DNA of 64,000 nucleotides from Paucibacter sp. Y2R2-4 (GTDB lineage: Bacteria; Pseudomonadota; Gammaproteobacteria; Burkholderiales; Burkholderiaceae_C), in the NCBI RefSeq assembly GCF_025717535.1, contig NZ_JAJIRO010000004.1:124001-188000 (forward strand). Direction: 5' to 3'. Shown here piece after piece: positions 60,677 through 64,000 of the stretch. Positions within the stretch are counted from its first letter, which is position 1, and the number at the start of each line of letters is the position of its first letter. The notes beneath the pieces were generated by a model. That model was not told where the DNA came from. It ran no database searches and saw only the letters and a list, made by a program, of their open reading frames with translations. The position numbers were made by a program, and so were the translations under genes.

Positions 60677-61927
60677 ATGACCCTGCTCGCTTCGGCCAAG
60701 TCCTCTCCCTCGTCCACTCAACTGAGCTTGGCCATCGTCGGCGCCGGCCCGGTGGGCCTGAGCTTGGCCTTGTTGGCGGCGCGTTTGCTACCGCAGGCGC
60801 AGATCACGCTGTTCGATGCGCGTCCGCAAGACCGCGATGTTTCGGCCGACCCGCGCACCTTGGCCTTGGCTCTGGGCAGCGTGCAATTGCTACAGCGCTT
60901 GCAAGCCTGGGACGACTCGGCCGCGCAAGCGATTCTGAGCGTCTCGGTCAGCCAGGCGCCGCCGAGCTTGCAGCACCCGCTGTTCTCGGTCTTCAACCCC
61001 GGCGCCCATGAGCCCGAGGTCTGCCTGAGCGCGGCCGAGCAAGGCGTGGCTCAGCTGGGTGCGGTCATCAGCTACGGCCATCTGGTCGCGCCGCTGCAAG
61101 CCGCCTGGCTAGCCCGCGCGGCGCAGGAACCGGCTCGCTTGAGCAGCCGTTTCGGCAGCCCAGTGACCGGCCTGAAGGCGCTGGAAGGCAGCGGTGTGGA
61201 AGTGGACGCCGGCATTGCCGAGCGCTTTGATTTGGCCGTGGTGGCCGAAGGCGGCGTGTTCGCCGAGCAAGCGCGCAAAGCGCTGCAGCATGACTATCAA
61301 CAAAACGCCTGGGTCGGCACCGTCACGCTGGCGGACGACAGCCCGGTTGGCGCCGCCTATGAGCGCTTCACCCGCCACGGCCCGCTGGCCTTGCTGCCAC
61401 TGAAGCCAGTGCAAGGTCAGCGCCGTGCCTCGCTGGTCTGGTGCGTGCCGCAGGCCGAGGACGAGATCGCCAGCCTGAGCGCCACGCAGCGCTTGGCAGT
61501 GCTGAACAGCCTGCTGCCGGCCCAGCTCGGCGCCTTACAAGCCATCAGCCCGCTGAAGTGTTTTGCGCTGGGCCTGAATGCCGAGCGCACGCTGGTCGAG
61601 CAGAACTGCATCGTGCGCATCGGCAATGCCGCCCAGACCTTGCACCCGGTGGCCGGCCAGGGTCTGAACCTGGGCCTGCGCGATGCCTATGCCTTGGTCG
61701 ATGCCCTGCGCGGTGGCCAGAGTCTGGCCCAAGCGCTGCGGCGTGTGGAATGGCAGCGCGCGCCAGACCGCTGGAGCATGATGGCCATCACCGACTTCTT
61801 GGCACGCAGCTTCGCCTGGCGCTGGCCAGGCCTGCCCTTTGCCCGCGGCCTCGGACTGGCTGCGCTGCAGGCCGCCACGCCGCTGAAGAAAGCGTTGGCG
61901 CGGCAGATGATGTTTGGGCGGCGCTGA
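60677..61927 (+). CDS. FAD-dependent monooxygenase, UbiH/UbiF family
   Basis: The 416-residue flavoprotein has the GxGxxG FAD loop in LAIVGAGPVGLSLALLAAR near residue 20, a second motif around DRDVSADPRTLALALGSVQLL, and the ribityl-binding GNAAQTLHPVAGQGLNLGLRDA near residue 320. These mark the ubiquinone-biosynthesis hydroxylases UbiH, UbiF and UbiI, which add hydroxyl groups to the aromatic ring. The exact ring position cannot be told by eye. ATG 60677 has no clear ribosome site. The gene is followed by a large palindromic, gene-free stretch. Confidence 0.88.
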   Translation: MTLLASAKSSPSSTQLSLAIVGAGPVGLSLALLAARLLPQAQITLFDARPQDRDVSADPRTLALALGSVQLLQRLQAWDDSAAQAILSVSVSQAPPSLQHPLFSVFNPGAHEPEVCLSAAEQGVAQLGAVISYGHLVAPLQAAWLARAAQEPARLSSRFGSPVTGLKALEGSGVEVDAGIAERFDLAVVAEGGVFAEQARKALQHDYQQNAWVGTVTLADDSPVGAAYERFTRHGPLALLPLKPVQGQRRASLVWCVPQAEDEIASLSATQRLAVLNSLLPAQLGALQAISPLKCFALGLNAERTLVEQNCIVRIGNAAQTLHPVAGQGLNLGLRDAYALVDALRGGQSLAQALRRVEWQRAPDRWSMMAITDFLARSFAWRWPGLPFARGLGLAALQAATPLKKALARQMMFGRR

Positions 61928-62623
61928 GGCTGCTGGCGCAGGCCTTGGGGCGAACTGACTTCAATGGCAGCAGTGTGCCCGGAGCCGAAACTCGAGTTTG
62001 GCTTTGCCGCGCAAAGTTGACTCGGCCCGCCGCCGTGCTCATGGTGCACGGGTCGGCTCTTCCGAGCCGACTCCCCTCGCTGCTCACTACGCAGGTCAGC
62101 GGCAGCAAACTCACTTCGTTCGCTGTGCTCACTGCGTTCAAACAAGTGCTGCCAAGCTAGAAGTTGAAGCGCGCTGCGCGCGCCTGACCCGCTCCGCTGC
62201 GCCCTCGGCCGTGCACAAATCGCCCGTCGGCGGGCCGAGCCAACTTCGGGAGGGGCGGTTGGCAGGAGGAGATGGGGCACGCCGTTCGCGATGCAAGCGC
62301 ACTGCGGCCCGAGTCGTTGCCGGGCGATTTGTGAGGGGCAGAGCAGCGCAGCAACTTGGGGTGCGCGCGCAGCGCGCTTCAACATCTGACTTGGCGCCGC
62401 ATGTCTGAACGAAACGAGCGCAGCGAGTGCAGTGAGTTCGGCGCCGGCCCCAAGTTGCGAGCAGCGCAAGGCAGTCGACCCGTCAGGGGCGACCCCCGAG
62501 CCATGAGCCCGGCGACGGCTCGGGTTGCAGTGCCTCCCGCAACAGAACCAAGTTCCGCTCCGGGCGAACTGTTGCCATTCATGCTTGGCAATCGGCTGGT
62601 CGCCCACGCCTGCTCTCAGCCAG
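61928..62623. repeat. gene-free stretch dominated by a 620-bp imperfect palindrome (61961-62581)
   Basis: Ends pair over 29 positions with 5 mismatches (CAATGGCA type on the left, TGCCATTC type on the right). Inside, a perfect 21-bp arm pair lies at 62163-62183 and 62363-62383, and a perfect 13-bp pair at 62214-62226 (CACAAATCGCCCG) and 62321-62333. Partial matches link the rest. No gene in it looks real. Confidence 0.85.
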
Positions 62624-63208
62624 TCAACCCAAAGCCAGCGCGATCAAGTCGCGCATCATCAAATTGATATTGCTGCGCACCGCGCCTTCATTGGCGAGTC
62701 GCATGCGTTCATTCGGGTCCACCATGGCCGAACCGAACTCAGCCACATACTGGCTGCGCAAGCGCCGCTGGTAAAGCACGGTGCCGCTGCGCTTCTCGAT
62801 GGCGACGTAGGCAATCGTCACCACCACTTTGATGTCCACACCAATCCAAGGTTGCTCCAACTCGACCAACTGCGCTTCGAGTTGATAGTTGCCAGCCCCC
62901 GGACTCAGCGCCAGCATGCCGGTGGAACGCAAAGAGCTGTCCAAGGCTTCTTGCAGCGCTGCATTGCTGATCTTGGAGCCCCAGAACATGCCGGTCGGTT
63001 GGCCGCCAGTGACCGGCGACAAGACCACCTGCGACTTCAAACGCTCGGGCACCCAGCCGCGCATTTGCAGACTTTCAGCGGCGGTCAGGGCCAAGCTGGG
63101 CGGATCGGTGGGCGTGCCGCAAGCGGCCAACACCATGAGCAGCCCCACGCTGGCCAACAGTCGGAAGGTACGGGTCGGCAAACCTCGCACGCTGACACTG
63201 TTTTTCAT
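62624..63208 (-). CDS. lipoprotein of unknown function
   Basis: The 194-residue product has a signal with lipobox (LLMVLAACGTP). I take ATG 63208 because it gives the best signal peptide; the frame stays open further upstream. The mature part contains ESLQMRGWVPERLKSQVVLSP, then SGTVLYQRRLRSQYVAEFG and NINLMMRDLIALALG. I do not recognise a family, though the strand pattern resembles small envelope lipoproteins of unknown role. It follows the nitrilase-family gene in the same direction and may be co-transcribed. Confidence 0.72.
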   Translation of the reverse strand: MKNSVSVRGLPTRTFRLLASVGLLMVLAACGTPTDPPSLALTAAESLQMRGWVPERLKSQVVLSPVTGGQPTGMFWGSKISNAALQEALDSSLRSTGMLALSPGAGNYQLEAQLVELEQPWIGVDIKVVVTIAYVAIEKRSGTVLYQRRLRSQYVAEFGSAMVDPNERMRLANEGAVRSNINLMMRDLIALALG

Positions 63209-63242
63209 CACGACACCTCTCCCCGCTGCGCCCGGCTCATGC

Positions 63243-64000
63243 TTAAAGCTTGCGGTGCTGCAGCGCCGGCAATTGACGACGCACATCCAGCAAACGCTGG
63301 GCATCGACCTCGGCCAATACCAGGCCCTCGCCCTCGGGCAAACAAGCCAGCACCTCACCCCAGGGATCCACGATCATGGAATGGCCCCAGGTTCGTCTGC
63401 CATTTTGATGCCGTCCGCCTTGGGCCGGTGCGATGACATAGGCCTGATTTTCGACCGCTCGTGCGCGCAGCAGCAGTTCCCAGTGCTTTTCGCCGGTGGT
63501 GTAGGTGAAGGCCGCCGGCACGCAAAACAGCTCGCAGGCCGCCTGCCCCGGCTGAAAGCTCATGGCCCGGTACAACTCCGGAAAGCGCAGGTCATAGCAA
63601 ATGCTCAGGCCCACTTTCAGCGCCCCGGCCTGCACAGTGACCGGCTCACTGCCGGCCTCCAGCACCCGGCCCTCGTCGTACTGCTCGCGGCCATTGTCAA
63701 AGCGGAACAAATGGATCTTGTCGTAGCGAGCCGCCAGTTGCCCATCAGGTGCGTAGACGCAGCAGGCATTGCGCACATGGCTGGCATCAGCCCCTCGCAG
63801 CGGCAAAGTGCCGCCCACCACCCACAGGCCCAGCTCGGCCGCGCTTTGAGAAAGCGCCGCCTGGATGGGCGCGCTGAGCGGTGAGGGCTTAGCCTCCAAG
63901 GGCTCCGCTACGGCCAGCTTGTCGGTATCCGCCGAGCCCATCAAGCAAAAGTACTCGGGCAGGGCCACCAGCTCGGCGCCTTGCGCTGCAGCCTCGTTCA
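63243..64000 (-). CDS. carbon-nitrogen hydrolase, Nit1/omega-amidase-like (partial at the window end)
   Basis: The frame is open to the window end, so the N-terminus is cut off. The nitrilase-superfamily triad is complete: Glu in VALPEYFCL, Lys in YDKIHLFRF and Cys in SICYDLRFPELYR. WHLLL-like (HWELLLRARAVENQAYVI) and GHSMIVDPWGEVLA follow. The Nit/omega-amidase branch hydrolyses omega-amides such as deaminated glutathione or 2-oxoglutaramate; the exact substrate is not certain. The lipoprotein gene lies 34 bases downstream. Confidence 0.9.
   Translation of the reverse strand, partial: NEAAAQGAELVALPEYFCLMGSADTDKLAVAEPLEAKPSPLSAPIQAALSQSAAELGLWVVGGTLPLRGADASHVRNACCVYAPDGQLAARYDKIHLFRFDNGREQYDEGRVLEAGSEPVTVQAGALKVGLSICYDLRFPELYRAMSFQPGQAACELFCVPAAFTYTTGEKHWELLLRARAVENQAYVIAPAQGGRHQNGRRTWGHSMIVDPWGEVLACLPEGEGLVLAEVDAQRLLDVRRQLPALQHRKL

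Noticed and set aside
61998-62667. Small frames inside the 620-bp palindrome
   Set aside because: Arg/Ala/Ser-rich, no ribosome sites, not similar to each other as proteins.
62525-63436. Rightward frame of about 300 codons opposite the lipoprotein and nitrilase genes
   Set aside because: Antisense to genes with clear lipobox and catalytic triad.

Overview
The window reads as chromosomal DNA from a GC-rich betaproteobacterium of the order Burkholderiales, probably near Roseateles, Paucibacter or Rubrivivax. The pointers are gene orders typical of that order (rsmB, DUF4390, ntrY, ntrX; birA followed by a SPOR-like protein; tkt with gapA), three PEP-CTERM proteins, a HiPIP, an iron-sulfur photolyase and a strong G/C third-position bias. 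The genus is an inference. I see no prophage, complete insertion sequence, integrase, rRNA or CRISPR array. Genes are close-packed, often with ATGA stop/start overlaps.

Layout. 1-3404: start of a response regulator and a MacB-type ABC exporter. 3551-7473: acyltransferase, glyoxalase I and ethanolamine ammonia-lyase (eutBC). 7518-13181: an oxidoreductase-like small protein, tRNA-Phe, then the leftward rsmB/DUF4390/ntrY/ntrX operon. 13291-15776: folE, a BLUF photoreceptor, and leftward queC and a LemA-type protein. 15945-20528: a secreted metalloprotease ending in a dockerin, a small DUF6438-like secreted protein, and a PEP-CTERM protein with a cohesin-like domain. 20586-22301: a DUF2845 protein and proA. 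22348-27356: a likely light-responsive operon (HiPIP, DUF2256, iron-sulfur photolyase, a second photolyase-like flavoprotein with unusual domain order, DCC protein) facing a MerR/LitR-like regulator. 27353-33004: AEC transporter, sensor kinase and topB. 33141-37539: SET-domain methyltransferase, birA, SPOR-like protein and a subtilase. 37779-42491: a secreted unknown, gapA and tkt. 42954-46928: two PEP-CTERM proteins around a 2OG oxygenase. 47141-55906: an HD-GYP-like regulator, PAS kinase, porin, short PstS-like protein, murU-like gene and a diguanylate cyclase. 55943-64000: aldo/keto reductase, PhoD phosphatase, two lipoproteins, a UbiH-type hydroxylase and a nitrilase-family hydrolase cut by the window end.

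Most notable. (1) The dockerin-tailed protease beside a cohesin-bearing, PEP-CTERM-anchored protein suggests a two-part surface docking system in a non-cellulolytic betaproteobacterium. (2) The photolyase operon carries a periplasmic HiPIP and a photolyase-like protein whose FAD domain comes before an antenna-like region. (3) Between ubiH and a lipoprotein gene lies an imperfect palindrome of about 620 bp. (4) Four 14-bp tandem repeats before ntrY make three five-codon mini-ORFs, each overlapping the next start by ATGA. (5) A palindromic element of 340-385 bp occurs in two gene-free stretches. (6) The HD-GYP-like protein has HE in place of HD and GFP in place of GYP.

All assignments come from reading translated sequence and motifs by eye; no database search was run.
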